From positions 1-64,000 of the forward strand of contig JAMZAV010003140.1 of NCBI GenBank assembly GCA_024449915.1: 64,000 nucleotides of DNA, read 5' to 3'. This document shows positions 1-11,906 of the stretch, in pieces (position 1 is the stretch's first letter; the number at the start of each line of letters is the position of its first letter). The DNA is from Sweltsa coloradensis. Lineage: Eukaryota; Arthropoda; Insecta; Plecoptera; Chloroperlidae. The translations under genes and the position numbers were made by a program. The notes under the pieces were generated by a model. It ran no database searches. It was not told the DNA's origin and worked only from the letters and a program-made list of their open reading frames with translations.

Positions 1-189
1 GAGATTTTGAAGGTCTCCAAAAATTTTCCATCGCAATTGGAGTATCGGGTTTAGCCGGATCCGTGTTAACAAACAGACAAAAAGCAAAAAAAAAAAGAAA
101 AAAATGAAAAAAACATCCGCATATTTTTTCCTCAGTGTAGTAGAATAAAATCTTCGCATCGCAACGCTACGCTATCTACGCTCATCCAG
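1..189 (-). repeat. Partial TGGATGAGCG-family element (subfamily 2), cut by window edge
   Basis: Read on the minus strand, this begins with TGGATGAGCG near 188 and continues through an A/T-rich body with an AAACAGACAAAAAGC-like stretch. It matches the elements at 32151-32947 and 59748-60179 (the subfamily with CACTACACTGGAG-like sequence). The inner end lies outside the window. No coding capacity; a non-autonomous transposon is inferred. Confidence 0.6.
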
Positions 190-547
190 ACACACGAAAA
201 TACCCAATTTCCGGATGTCCCGGATATTTTGTTTGCCTGTTAGATTTAATTGAACATGTAAAATAAATGGGGGAGAAATGAAAATTTCAAACAAATCTAA
301 TTTGTGAAATTATTTTCAGAGTTAAGGATTTTTTTCAACTTTCGACAACAATTTGAAATTCAAAATCATCATTAGTCTTAAAGATCAGTAAAAAATAAAA
401 AAAAAATTAAAATCATTTAAAAAATCACGAATTTAAATATTAATGTAAAAGAAAATGTTGGGTCCCAACATTTTGCCCTATAAAAGGTTTTAAGTCTTTT
501 CTCCTAGCCCTATCATCGGTAAAAATAAAGCATTACGGCCTTATACC
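190..547. other. AT-rich intergenic sequence
   Basis: No coding signal or recognised repeat. A/T homopolymer runs dominate. Confidence 0.5.
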
Positions 548-1216
548 TTTATATGGTACGGGTACGCAAAATAATACTGCTACTTTTTGAACACGGTTTG
601 CCACTTTGCAACAGTTGTAGGTGGAACCCAACAGTACTTTTTAAGGATGTTGAGGCACTCAAACTTTCACTTAGAAATTCAAAATGGCGGCCATTTTTTC
701 AACAAACGATGTTTTCAGATACAAAATTCTTTGATGTGTGTCTAATAAATCATGTTTTGGTATCGTTTTCCCGTATAATTTCCCGACTCGAATAGCAAAA
801 AATAATGTTTAATAAAAATCCAGGTGAAATTCTAGAAGTTTACATATAGTTAGTAGTATTTTCAAGAAATCTTCATAGATTTTGGTCCGACAAGAAACTC
901 TTTTACCCTACCCTTGTAAATGCTTCTACATAAATGATTATGATTTAAATTTTAATTTAAAACCAGAAATTCATTTTTTACTTTTTTGGCCAGTTTGCTG
1001 CGGCAACCAGAGGTGCTCAAAAGGTGGTTAATGATTATTGTGCTGATTAATATCTCCCACTTTTTTAACAGGCGGTTTGGCACTTGCTCAGTTGAGCTGT
1101 TACCCAAAGATTTTTTTAAGTATGTGGTGGAGGCCATTTTTAAATTCCCTTCGAATCCAAGATGGCGGCAATTTTTGAAATTACCTGTGAAAACTTACAA
1201 ATTTTGCTCAAAACGC
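548..1216 (+). repeat. Left arm of a long inverted repeat
   Basis: This segment reappears in inverted orientation at about 4145-4830. Shared landmarks are the outer GGTAC motif, an ATGGCGGCCATTTT-type stretch, the CCAGAGGTG stretch and a GGATTC..ATGGCGGC stretch. Short ORFs inside are not conserved between the arms. The arms are either two inverted copies of a dispersed repeat or the long terminal inverted repeats of one ~4.3-kb foldback-like element. Confidence 0.65.
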
Positions 1217-3461
1217 CTAATATTCATGTTTGGTGTCAAGTCCATATGAATTCGAGCCAGAGAACACGATTTGACCTCAAAATATTAATTAGTACGTAGC
1301 GTTTCAAATTCCACTATGTTATGTTACGGCTATTATCACAAATCGACTATTGATAGGTGATTTAGTAAAAGAATATAGGTATTTAAGTATTTTCTGTTTA
1401 GCAATTTATTACTTCTATGCCGCGTTCTTCACTAAGTTCACCCATTGCTCTCTTGGCAGATACCGCTTGCCTTTGAATTAAAAGCAGACACTGTTTACAA
1501 TCAGTGAATGTGTGAAAATATCTGAGTCCTAATGGTCCAGTTTGCCTTTTGTTACTATGCGCAGCTCACCATTTGCTGAAATCGAAGGAACGCCTGATTT
1601 CGTGCGGAAAAAAGTAATCTAATTCAATTTCCCTTTGCCTGACTTAACAATGAATAGTTTCGAGAAAAGCTGCTCATCAGTCTCACACTTCTTATTCTTG
1701 TTGCCTGCCGCGTAATTTTAGTTTAGCCGTGAGATCTTTTTTGTTCACGTCTGTAAGGTTGAAAATGTATTTTACGTTATCAACTATATAGTACCTCCTT
1801 TACAACCTTATACAGATTGATGCATCCACTACACTCGAGAGTTAATGTGTCCAACACCTTCCTTGCTGAATAACACCCACCCGGCTGTCATTACTAATAA
1901 GATCTTCGCTTAATTCCAAGACTATGCCATTCTAGAAAACTGTCCCTTTGAGTCGACAACTGCTATGAATCAATAATAATAATATTGTTAAAATGGTAAC
2001 ACTAAGAAATCCACTTTATAAATTTTAAGTACCTAGCTTACATAATCCACTGTAAGTGGTATCATTTGTATATATTTATACATTATATACTTTATTTATA
2101 CACATACATTTATATACTTTTGATTGAATACTACATAATTAGGTATACATACCAAGATTCAACTCATCGGCCATCTAAACCTGAATTGGCCAGACAAAAT
2201 ATTATGAGGGGGCGCCCACACACAAGCCTCTCTCATGTGGGCATTCACCTTCATATTTGTAAATCATGTTTGTTTTCTATGTTTATATTATCTGTATCAA
2301 TGAATTGATAAAATCGTGCTAAATCTGAATCTGAAATCTAAATCTGAAATCTGAGCGGGCAAGTGTCTTCCCTTACATAGTCTGGTAATGCTGGTATTGC
2401 TCATGTGGTCGAAGAATACTTGGGGTTTCATCTTGTGCGTGAATAAATTCCCTGTGGGTAACCCTGCAGACTTTTAGGATCTGCAACTTACTGACCACCT
2501 CCAAAAGCCACTGATCTTCTGTAGGCCCTCTAACTACACCACGGTCGTGGTCACCCTTAATAAGGCATATTTTGTTCGTGTGCGTTATCTAAGGCAAGGC
2601 AGAGAATGGTCTTTTGGGAGCTGTGAGTATATAGTTTCTACTACAGAACTCCACGGTGAACGCTGAGAGCTGGTTTGAGAGCCTTCAAGGTCTTTTAAAT
2701 GAATTTGTCAATCAGTGAGAGTATGTGTGTGATCCAAACAAGAAACCAAGGACTATGCAATTTGAGGATTCTTTGAACAGGTTTAACAGCTACCATTTTT
2801 AAGTTTGCCATTTGGACTAAACTTTGCTGAGCTTGGCATGGCCCCAACCAAAAGCGCTTTCACTCAGGTGTTCTAGGCGGCCAGCTCCGTGGGTGCAGGA
2901 GAGCCAAAGCACCCCGAGGATAGATTTTATGTAGGAGCTGTGCACCCACACAAATCATCACAAATCATCATCAGTCACAAAACGCAGTTGCTTCTCTGCG
3001 CGTACCACAACATACGGAATTGAATGGTAGATTATGCAAGATTTCTTTTTTCAATGTAACAAGAATTGTGAGTAGGGCTGATTCGAAAATCCGCAAAGCC
3101 CCCAGTGCCAACCACTAGGCGGGGATGTAATATATTTCTATCACCTCATGACCTCACTTCTTTTGGTGGGTTTCCAGTTTTGACTGCACAAAAAACTATT
3201 ATTTTGGTATTGCATTCAGGCCCAAACTTTTTTTCTAAAACGCATCCCAAACGCACTCTAAAAACCTGATATTTCAACAAGTTTCCGACTATTGTTGGGG
3301 GCTTCGCCCACCCGAACCCCTCCGTGTAGTCCCATATACGACTCCGGGGATATAATTTCACCTCACCATCAAACTACTCCAGAATCGCCACTGCTCTACC
3401 CCATATAGTTTTTGTCTATGTTTTGAGCACCCTACAGTCGTTTGAAAAGTTGGCGCCCCTG
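1217..3461. other. Intergenic sequence between inverted arms, no gene recognised
   Basis: No supported gene. There is an AT-rich TATATA tract near 2064-2125 and a degenerate AATCTG/AAATCT repeat at about 2320-2354 that resembles the simple tail of a retroposon. The segment at 3110-3370 contains GGGGGCTTCGCCCACC, a motif style common in transposon ends, but I could not define an element. Confidence 0.4.
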
Positions 3462-3998
3462 CAGGTGTTGATGATTTATGCTGAAACGGTTTGGTAATAC
3501 ATTAGCCAAATTTTGCATGCATGTTAATGGAAAGTACTTTTATGTAGATATACACACTTGTTGCAAGTATGAACCAAAAGGTCAATTGCGAGACATAAGT
3601 CCAAACGTACGGAAAAAATGGGAAATCCAAACATGGATTTCATTTAGAAATAATTATCACCAAAACGCGTTTTTATATACGATTGAAACCCAATTAACCT
3701 GCTGTTCCATTGATTTAATCGTTGGATACCAGTATAATTGCGTTAATAATCTGTACACTTTGTAATAAATTCCCAAAGTTCACCCAAATTGAGTAATGAA
3801 GGAGATTTTACGATTTTGAATTCAAAATTACTGACTTAAATTAAGGAGTAACGCGTAATGGTATCTTATAGATGGATTCTTATCAAAGTTCGTGTGAATA
3901 TTATACCGACGTTTATTAACCGTTTACACCGAAAGAAAGAAAACAGAAAACTGAGTTCTGAGGACTCGTCTCCGAGCAGCCTCAGCGACTCCTCTTAC
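3462..3998 (+). repeat. Dispersed repeat of the CAGGTGTTGATGATT family
   Basis: It begins CAGGTGTTGATGATT and ends near an ACTCGTCTCCG..CTCAGCGACTCCTC stretch. Diverged relatives lie at about 35048-35560 and 43927-44235, each opening with CAGGTGTTGA and closing with an ACTCG(T/C)CTCCG motif. All carry a conserved inner GCGAGACATAAGTCC-like stretch. No conserved reading frame. The 35-kb copy sits inside a larger element with terminal inverted repeats. Confidence 0.55.
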
Positions 3999-4144
3999 AA
4001 CGTCACAAAGTTAAACACAGGCCAGTAACTCTCAGTAATGAGTTTTAAATTCTACAAAATATTCAGTTTCTCAATTTTTGTTATTTTACTTTAATATTGT
4101 AGTATATTTGTATTCTGAGAGTCACTTACATACGAAAATGACTC

Positions 4145-4830
4145 CCAAACACGATGAATTTTGAAAAACTGCAAGAATTTGTTACTAAGTTCACATTACC
4201 AAACCGCCGCCATTCTTGGATTCGAAAGGAATTTTATTGCCTCCACATTTAAAAAACTTTTGGTACCAGCTTCACTGAGCCAAGTGCCAAAACCGAGCTA
4301 AACAAAGAGGCAGCATATAATCAGCACAATAATCATTAACCACCTGTTGAACACCTCTGGTTGCCGCAGGCAATGACTGACAATAATTAAAAAAAATGAA
4401 TTTCGGTTTTAAATTAAACATTATACATAATAATTTAATGCTGGAAGCAATTACAGGGGTAGGGTAAAGGAGTTTTTCTAAACGTCTGTACCCATCGTAA
4501 GAAGATTTTCTGAAAATACTACCTAAATACATGTAAAACTTTCTAGAATTTCACCCAGATTTTTTATTTTGACATTATTTTCGATTATTCGAGTCGGAAC
4601 TATACGAAAACGATTACCAAACATTGTTTATTAGACAATCAAAGAGTTTTTGTATCCGAGGACATCCGTTTTGAAACATGGCCGCCATTTTGATTCCAAG
4701 GGCTTTTCGAGTGCCTTCCACATGCCTTAAATTTAGTTTTGGTCCCACCTACAACTGTGGCAACGGCAAACCGGTGTTCAAAAAGTGGCAGTATTGTCCG
4801 TTTTTCATGTCGTGGTACCGCTACACTATA
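4145..4830 (-). repeat. Right arm of a long inverted repeat
   Basis: Reverse-complement partner of 548-1216. The outer end is the GTGGTACCG region near 4811 and the inner end is near 4145. Divergence between arms is moderate, with substitutions and indels, so the pair is not young. Confidence 0.65.
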
Positions 4831-4849
4831 ATGTTATAAGTTTGCACAT

Positions 4850-5870
4850 GAACTTCATTATTTTTCAAAAACAACATTGACTTTGCCTCAGCCAAAATGA
4901 GTTATCGTACTTTTTTGTGTTGCATGTGCAAAAATCAAAATGGGCTGTGCCAAAATTGTGCAATAATTCTGGCGAATTATATGGTTTAATTTTGCACATG
5001 CAATTCGTTATTTTTACGAAACCCATAACTTGCTCAGCCAAATGAAATTGTCGTAAACTTTTTTGTGTTACTTGTGCAAAAATGCAAAATTGGTTGTGCA
5101 AAATTTTTCAAAAGTGTGCAAAAAATATGGCATAGGTTTTGAACATTGAAAAATCCATTTTGGTTGTTCTATGCATTACTTGGCTCAGCCAAAATGAAGT
5201 TGCCGTAACTTTTTGTGTTTGCTTGTGCAAAATCGAAGTTGGTTGTGCAAATTGTGCCAAAAGTGGGCACCAAATGGTATAAGTTTGCACATGAAATTCG
5301 TTATTTTGAAAACATAACTTGGCTCAGCCAGAAAGAAGTTGTCGTAAACTTTTTTGTGCTGCTTGTGCAAAAGTCGAAATTGGTTGTGCAAATTGGTGCA
5401 AAAAATGTGCAAAAATATGGCATAGGTTTTGACTGACATCCATTTGGTTGTTTCTAGCATTACTTGGCTCAGCACAATGAAGTTGCCGACTTTTTTGTGT
5501 TGCTTGTGGCAAAAATTGAAGTTGGTTGTGCAAAATTGTGCAAAAAGTGTTGCAATATGGCATAAGGTTTTTCACATGAATTTGTTATTTTGAAAATCAT
5601 TCACTTATTGGCTCAACCAAATGAAGTTGTCGTAACTTTTTTGTGTTGCTTTGTGCAAAATCGAAATTGTTGTGCAAAATTGTGCAAAAAGTGTGCAAAA
5701 TATGCTAGGTTTTGGAACATGAATCAATTTTGGTTGTTTTCTAGCATTAACTTGGCTTCAGCAAATGAAGTTGCCGTAACTTTTTTTGTGATGCTTGTGC
5801 ATAAAAATCGAAGTTGGTTGTGGCAAAATTGTGGCAAAAAGTGTGCAAATTCGCAACATATATCAAAGGT
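4850..5870 (+). repeat. Satellite array 1 with alternating A/B monomers (~145 bp)
   Basis: Seven monomers carry a GGCTCAGCCAAATGAAGTTG core near 4889, 5034, 5191, 5322, 5466, 5610 and 5756 (spacing 131-157 bp). Each has TTGTGTTGCTTGTGCAAAA and GTGCAAAATTGTGCAAAA blocks. Type A monomers have CATTTTGGTTGTTCTAGCATTA before the core and GTTGCCG after it; type B have TGCACATGAAATTCGTTATT before and GTTGTCG after. From 5034 to 5756 the order is B A B A B A, preceded by one B. This is a dimeric higher-order repeat. Dense small indels may be natural or consensus errors. Confidence 0.85.
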
Positions 5871-6617
5871 CAAATTTCATTGTGGTTTGAGCCAAGTTAA
5901 CGGACCCCAGTTTCGGGAGTCACGGTTTCAAATTCCATATTTAAGTAATTCTTGGGGGTGACTATCGAGAAGAAGACGGTTATGAGCGGGAAAATGGTGT
6001 AAAGAGTTACAAAATGATTGTCATGATGTTTCACATCACACCGATCTCAACAAATTCTCAACAATTTCTTATTGTCAACAACACCATTAACACTTCAAGA
6101 CATGTGGCGATAACGGGCGCCAATGTTTTGCAGGTCTACAAGGTATAGTGACTGTTGGATCCAGAGGCGGAGCCCGGTGGGTGTTCCAGGCAACCTATTA
6201 TTAACAAACATAAATTTCCCTGATCATTTCAAAAGTAATTCTCAGTTTCTTGCTTAAATGGGGGGGGGGGGGGTGGATTTACCCCCAACCCTAACTGGCT
6301 CTGCCCTGGCCCTTGTCAACCTGGCTCATTATAACTATGGCCCATGGCACAGACAAAGAATAATTAGGTGACAGACTAAAAACTACCTTATTTTTTTGTA
6401 ACTTTAACAATGTTTTCCCGGACGATACCGCTTCTCGAGCATTACCTTTTGGGTCATGTCGAACACTTCATTTTTAGGCCTATGTACGCCTATGTGAACT
6501 ATTCGCAAGCCTTCTTCTTTTGACACTTCTAGAAGCAACTTCTACAGCATAATCACGAAACTTCGCAACTTACCTTTATCATCAGTGTGGAATGGCGAAG
6601 AATGCGTAGGCCGCAGC
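5871..6617. other. Intergenic sequence related to unit C
   Basis: No gene. The 5880-5930 segment is the right flank of satellite array 1 and recurs after array 2 near 8150-8200. From about 6330 the sequence matches 35870-36120, including a CCCATGGCACAGA block and a GTCATGTCGAACACTTCAT block. Confidence 0.55.
6162..6308. mobile_element. Possible short hAT-like MITE
   Basis: The ends CAGAGGCGGAGCC and GGCTCTGCCCTG are imperfect inverted repeats, and a long G tract lies inside, as in the better-defined hAT-like elements of this window. No matching 8-bp target duplication is visible, so this is tentative. Confidence 0.3.
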
Positions 6618-6760
6618 CAGTGGCGTACTCCATGGTGAAAAAATAGAGGGACGAAAGCCTACTCCCCAATTTGACCATAGGGGGCAACATTTTTTGTTTT
6701 GATATTATATAATGGGGCCCATACCATATAGACAACCATATAGATAATGCCACGTTTGTT
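6618..6760 (+). mobile_element. Truncated hAT-like element, same insertion as 36128-36493
   Basis: The left flank GCCGCAGC (6610-6617) and the terminal CAGTGGCGTACTCC match the left end of the complete element at 36128. The right terminus and second target copy are missing, so the right end was deleted here. The shared site means the insertion predates divergence of these duplicated units. Confidence 0.6.
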
Positions 6761-7122
6761 TAAAACTGGTCCTACTGAATTTGTAATACATTTAAATTCA
6801 ATTTTACACATGCGAAATCTTCGTCACTATGAACCCAGTGTGCTAGCTTGTGGCCTCGAAGGCCTCAAGTCCAAGATAACCATTGTGTTTTTTTAGTTTA
6901 CGTACAGAATCTTGCCTCACTGCAAGAATCATTTTCATGTAAGAGCAGCGCTAGGAACTCATTTTCGAAGTTGGGGGGGGGGGGGTGGGGAATGAGCTTT
7001 CTTTGCTTTGCTCGCTTGACACACCGAACCACAAAGTCGCTCTTACCAGTACTGGCTTGCAACTAGCAACTGAATTGGTTGTGTGTTATAGCATTACTAA
7101 AAGAAGGGGTCCGGGGATTCCC

Positions 7123-8417
7123 CAGTGGCGGCTCGTGGACATTATAACAGTTTGTGCTAATATACGCAAACGTGAATCAGGCATATGGGGTTTGTGTGGT
7201 GACAGGGAAGGAGGGGTGTGTGAGGTTGTCACAATACCCACCTCCTCCACACAAATAAAAATAATTGAATAACACTTTAAACTGCAATCAAATTTAAATT
7301 AACAACAATTACCTACAGCGACTGCTGTGCTGCTGCGACTGCTTTTTGTGTTGCTTAGTTCAAAAATCAGAAAATTGTTGTGCAAAATTGTGCAAAAAGT
7401 TGTGCAAAATATGGCAAATAGGTTTTTGACATGAAATCCATTTGGTTGTTCTAGCATTAAACTTGGCTCAGCCAAATGAAAGTTGCCGTCACACTTTTTG
7501 TGTGCCTTTTGCAAAAATCGAAGTTGGTTGTTGGAAAATCTGTGCAAAAAGTGTGCAAAAATATGGTAATAGTTTGCACATGAAATTCGTTATTTTGAAA
7601 TCATTAACTTGGCTCAGCCAAATGAAGTTGTCCGTAACTTTTTTGTGTTTGCTTGTGCAGAAAATCAAAATGTGTTGTGCAAAATATGGCATAGTGTTTT
7701 TGACATGAAAATCCATTTTGGGTTGTTCTAATGCATTACTGGCTCAGCAAACATGAAGTTGCCGTAACTTTTTTGGAGGGGTGTTGCTTGTGCAAAAATC
7801 GAAGTTGTTGTGCAAAATTGTGCAAAAAGGTGTGCAAAAATATGGTATAAGTTTGGCACCTGACAATTCGTTATTTTGAAAATCATTAACTTGGCTCGCA
7901 ACATGAAGTTGTTCGTAACTTTTTTTTGTGTTGCTTGTGGGGGGAAGCACAAGACACCAAATCAAATTGGTTTGCGAAAAATTGTGCAAGTGTGCAAAAT
8001 TGGCATGGTTTGAATGAACATTCATTTTGGTTGTTCTGCATTACCTTGGCTCATCCAAAATGAAGTTCTCCCGTACTTTTATTGTGTTGCTTGTGCAAAA
8101 TCGGCTAATGTGGTTTGTGCAAAATTGTGCAAAGTGTGCAAAATTCACAGCATATCAAAGTCATAATTTCATTAGTGGTTAGCCAAGTTAATGGAACCCT
8201 TTCTACATGCTTTGTTCAAAACCATCACACCATGTACTACGCGGTATGTAAAAAAGTTGCCATCAGCGCCATCTCAGCAGCACGGCCGCGATACTTTTGA
8301 ATACTTAATTTTTACATACATACACATTGAACTTATCAAAAAAAATCAGTTAAATTAGATGGATGAAATGGTGGTGGTGGCTACAGCACCAGCACACAAT
8401 AGCACGAGTCGCCACTG
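7123..8417. mobile_element. Non-autonomous hAT element carrying a satellite array
   Basis: The termini CAGTGGCGGCTCGTG (from 7123) and CACGAGTCGCCACTG (to 8417) are inverted repeats with one mismatch. They are flanked by perfect 8-bp direct repeats GGATTCCC at 7115-7122 and 8418-8425. The paralogous unit C has a single GGATTCCC at 36944-36951 and no insertion, giving an empty site. An 8-bp duplication with a CAGTGGCGG terminus is characteristic of the hAT superfamily. No transposase is encoded; most of the 1.3 kb is ~145-bp satellite. Confidence 0.85.
7340..8150 (+). repeat. Satellite array 2 nested in the hAT element
   Basis: Monomers have cores near 7470 (A), 7610 (B), 7741 (A), 7891 (B) and 8048 (A): the same two types and strict alternation as array 1. 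The last monomer runs into the same non-repetitive flank as array 1 (ACAGCATATCAAAGTCA-like), so the two arrays share an ancestor that included this boundary. Confidence 0.85.
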
Positions 8418-8425
8418 GGATTCCC

Positions 8426-9718
8426 TATTCCCACCACATTTTTGCTCCTGATAGAACGTGTTGTATAACAGTCTTTATATACTTGTATTGAGACTACCAC
8501 CCAGTGGTTGCAAATGATTGGTTGGAAAATTTGTATACACTCCGTTGCTAGGTTTCTTCATAGTTTACTTTTAACGTCGCTAATAAGCAAGTCCATACAA
8601 CAATCTGCATGAACTGAGCATTTGAACCCCGTACTTTTCTGTGCCACAGTAGGACTAATGTATTGCCGCGTTGAACTATTTGGTTATGACGTTTCAGCTA
8701 CGGTCCGCAGGACCTCCGTGAATGCTGGACACAGAACTCTTCTAAATCGGGAACTGCTTTCGGTCTGCGAGACGTGTTCCCCTAATTGCCGCAGGTCTTG
8801 ACCGTCATAAAATATAATCTTCATCAGAGATTGAGGTAAGTTACGATCAAGTTCCACAAACTTGTGATTTCAAACTCTATCACAACGTAAACACAACAGT
8901 CAATCCAAATAGAAATGAATTCGGTTTGATCTTCTTGATAAGTCAAAGTCGGATTTAACTCGGATCGGATTAAAGTCCAATCCAATCCACAATCCAAAGC
9001 AGATTGACTTGAGTAAAGCGGTTTGAAATTGGGCTTTGAATACAGCTACATATCTGGATCAAAACTGTCAATGGTGTAACATTGGTTAGTATTCCTTGTT
9101 TTCTTCTTTCGTGTCGTGTGTGGTGGGGGGGGAGGGCAACCTGAAAAGTGGCCAATGGTTAGCACGACTGGTGAAGGCGTAATGTGGGTATATCAATATC
9201 CATCAAAAATAATTTGTGGTTGAGGCCTCTTTCCCTCGTGCAAGAAACTTATGGTTAATCTTTCCAAGATTTGTCAAGAACTTAGTGTTTGAAACAAGAC
9301 AAGCCAAATCTTGCAATATATATATATTGGATAAAAACAATATCTTGTACAATGTCTAAACAAGATCTTGGATTTTAAATCAAAATCATGTTTAAACAAG
9401 ATTGTCAAGATCTTTTTCAGATTTAAAAACCTTCTCCACCCTTGGTGGTTAACTTCCTTGAAGCTTATCAACAACCGTCCTGCAAACAAGCCAATACTCC
9501 ATTTTGTACTGTCTCATCGTTTCACTTTATTTGTAGACAGTTTTTTTATTTTTATTATTATTTTATTTTTTTATTTTTATTATTTGTTCCGTAACACATT
9601 CTTTGATTAAATGTATCACGAGGATGGCAGAAAAAGAGCAGGCTTCCAAACACACCTTGGGGGACTGCCCACCTATAACAATAAATATAATAAAGATAAC
9701 AACATTTACAATCATTAT
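8426..9718. other. Upstream part of unit A, no gene
   Basis: It aligns with about 36952-37900 of unit C, for example the ACCACCCAG..GTTGCAAATGATTGG block near 8500 and 37025. No coding signal. Scattered AAGATCTTG-type short palindromes occur from about 9260 to 9420. A T-rich low-complexity tract lies at 9540-9590. Confidence 0.5.
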
Positions 9719-10129
9719 AAACCTATAATATAGACATACGTAAATAAACATAACATTTCAACAATGAATTATATAAAAATGAATCAGTAAAAAGAACGGT
9801 AGAATTTCTTTGTAATGCAAAACATGTGTGCTTAGGGCAGATTTAAAAGAGTCTAATAATGACGAATCTCTACATGCCTAGCCTACATGGTAGGACAGAG
9901 GCAACATACACATAAATAGTTCAGATAGTTTTTCCTCCGTATGTACCTTCAGTTTGACTGAAATTGCCTGCACTCATGGAGGCAAGGCCCAAGTGTTTGA
10001 TTTAGCGAGCCTGCGGCATGCTTCTATGTTTGAAAAGGCAAGATTATCATAGCTACGGATACCATCTAATAAGGCGGCATAGTGTGTGTATTGAAATTGC
10101 ATCAAGTAGCGCATAATCTTCAACCGGAG

Positions 10130-10270
10130 CTTGACAAGATGTTCACAAGATATTGTCAGGATAGTAACAAGAACTTGTCATGATCTTGACAAGAATAATT
10201 AATACAAGTATGTATAATTTCATCTTGCCAAGATATTGCAAGATTTTGCAAAACATTTCACCAGGGAATA
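10130..10270. repeat. Cluster of CAAGATNTTG-type short palindromes
   Basis: Repeated CTTGACAAGAT, CAAGATATTG and AACTTGTCATGATCTTG motifs, conserved in unit B (21330-21460). A related cluster occurs in unit C (37840-37885 and 38330-38420). Function unknown; a decayed minisatellite is possible. Confidence 0.5.
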
Positions 10271-10939
10271 CAGTTTCATTATAGGGGCCTACATAAATAT
10301 TATAGAAAACATAAATACAGTGCAACACCTAATTGACTGTTGTTACAGCAGGGAAGGGCATAGTGTGTGATTTTGATTTTCAGTTTGATACATCGTTTGC
10401 TAAAGTGGTATCTAACGAGGATACACTACTCAAATTGTTTTCAAAAAAAAAAAAAAAAAAAAAACAAACAACTTGTCAACTATTCAGCGCTAACTCAGCG
10501 TGAATCTTGTCGACACGGAAAACTCCTGTGATCTAACACAGATAATGTTGCTTGTTTTTTGCTCTTTCATACACAAAGGAGACATTCCTTTTTACGCGCA
10601 TTAATACTAACCTGTCACCACTACCAAGCATCTGCATTGTTTCGTTGGAGTTAGTATATCGGTTTCTGCTGCCACTTGAGGACTTGCGAATTGGTAAAAA
10701 GATTTTGTAGACGCTAGCCCTATTTAATAAATTTGTTTGCAAAATTAATACAATTTCGATAATGTTGAAATTTGTTGTCCCATGGGTTTTTCTCTATTTG
10801 ACTCGCGATAATAAATTAGATGATTAAGATAAACTATTTATTTTATGGTTAATTATTGTGACACTGTGGGTTTAATGAATCAGTGTGTGATAAGCTGTAG
10901 AAGATATTTGAATGGTTTAAGTGTGCATACTATTACGAG

Positions 10940-11095
10940 ACGTAAGTGTGTTAGATGAACGATGAAGAACGATATCAAAATAAACATTCCTTATGTATGC
11001 GGGAGTTCGAATTCGTTTCTCGAAGATTGATTCATACCACATCCCCCTAATCGTATGTGAAACCGGGGCGGACGGCTGTGTAAGCTGTAGAACAA
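10940..11095 (-). repeat. tRNA-derived SINE, family 2 (unit A copy)
   Basis: On the minus strand a tRNA-like head carries an A-box-like CCGNGGTTTCACATACG and a B-box-like GAATTCGAA. It precedes a tail region with ATCGTTCATCG-type sequence. The same insertion is at 22105-22265 and, shortened, at 39115-39250. A separate relative lies at 58875-59060. Confidence 0.55.
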
Positions 11096-11903
11096 AAGTA
11101 ATCTAAAACATTCATAAATGTTTCAAACAACATCAATGATACAACAAATTAAATTGTTAGTATTTTTTCTCAAAAGTGTTATTGAATCTATAACATGCCC
11201 AGTTGTAGGTTATGACGGAAAAGGTGTTGCAAAGCGCTAGAGAGGTAAAGTCTAAAACAGGTTTTTGTTAGTTACGCTATTACCGGAGCACAGCAAGGCG
11301 GGGCAATTAAACATGACCTGGAAGGGTTGAAATTAGTGAACCAGGGAAGGCCCTTATTTTCCTTTAAAACTTTCATACCCTGTTTATATTATTAAGATCT
11401 TTTAACTATGTACCTGGCGTGTTTTCGTAGTTTTGTTGTAAAAAATATGTTCACAGTAATGTAAAAGTAATGCGAAACCTTAGGGCCTATCTGCATATAT
11501 TTTCAGCCAAAAATATTATATTGATACTCAAATTTTGTCAATTTTTGTTTAATTCGCGAATAAAAATTGTTCTCTGACTTGTAGATAAATTAACAATTTA
11601 ATTAATGTGTGCAAAATTTTAACTGGGTCGTAAATTTTCCATTTAGTCCCAACACTGGCAATCTAAAAGCTGCCAATACATATTCGAAAATATGAGTTGC
11701 ACAAGATCTCGAAATGTCTTTGTGAGTAGACTGTGCACAATATTCAGAAAACCTTATTGTGGACTGGGTTTTCATGTTAAATGCAAAGCCTTGTTTGAAA
11801 GATTCGCTTCTTTTAGTGCCTAAACATAATAAGTTAACAAAAAATCAAAAAAACAAAAAATAAAAAAAAATCATTTTCTGTGAATATAAACCATGTATCT
11901 TTC

Positions 11904-11905
11904 AG
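11904..11905 (+). other. Predicted 3' splice site before the gene copy
   Basis: The TATCTTTCAG context is followed one base later by the ATG. It is conserved at the same position in the two intact paralogs, which suggests a 5' UTR intron. Confidence 0.5.
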
Positions 11906-11906
11906 A

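Noticed and set aside
5590..5961. 123-codon open frame and its neighbours
   Set aside because: They are readings of the tandem satellite, with repeats of the same peptide words and no consistent frame between monomers.
4850..8150. CRISPR array
   Set aside because: Repeats are ~145-bp directly abutting monomers without unique spacers, in a eukaryotic context.
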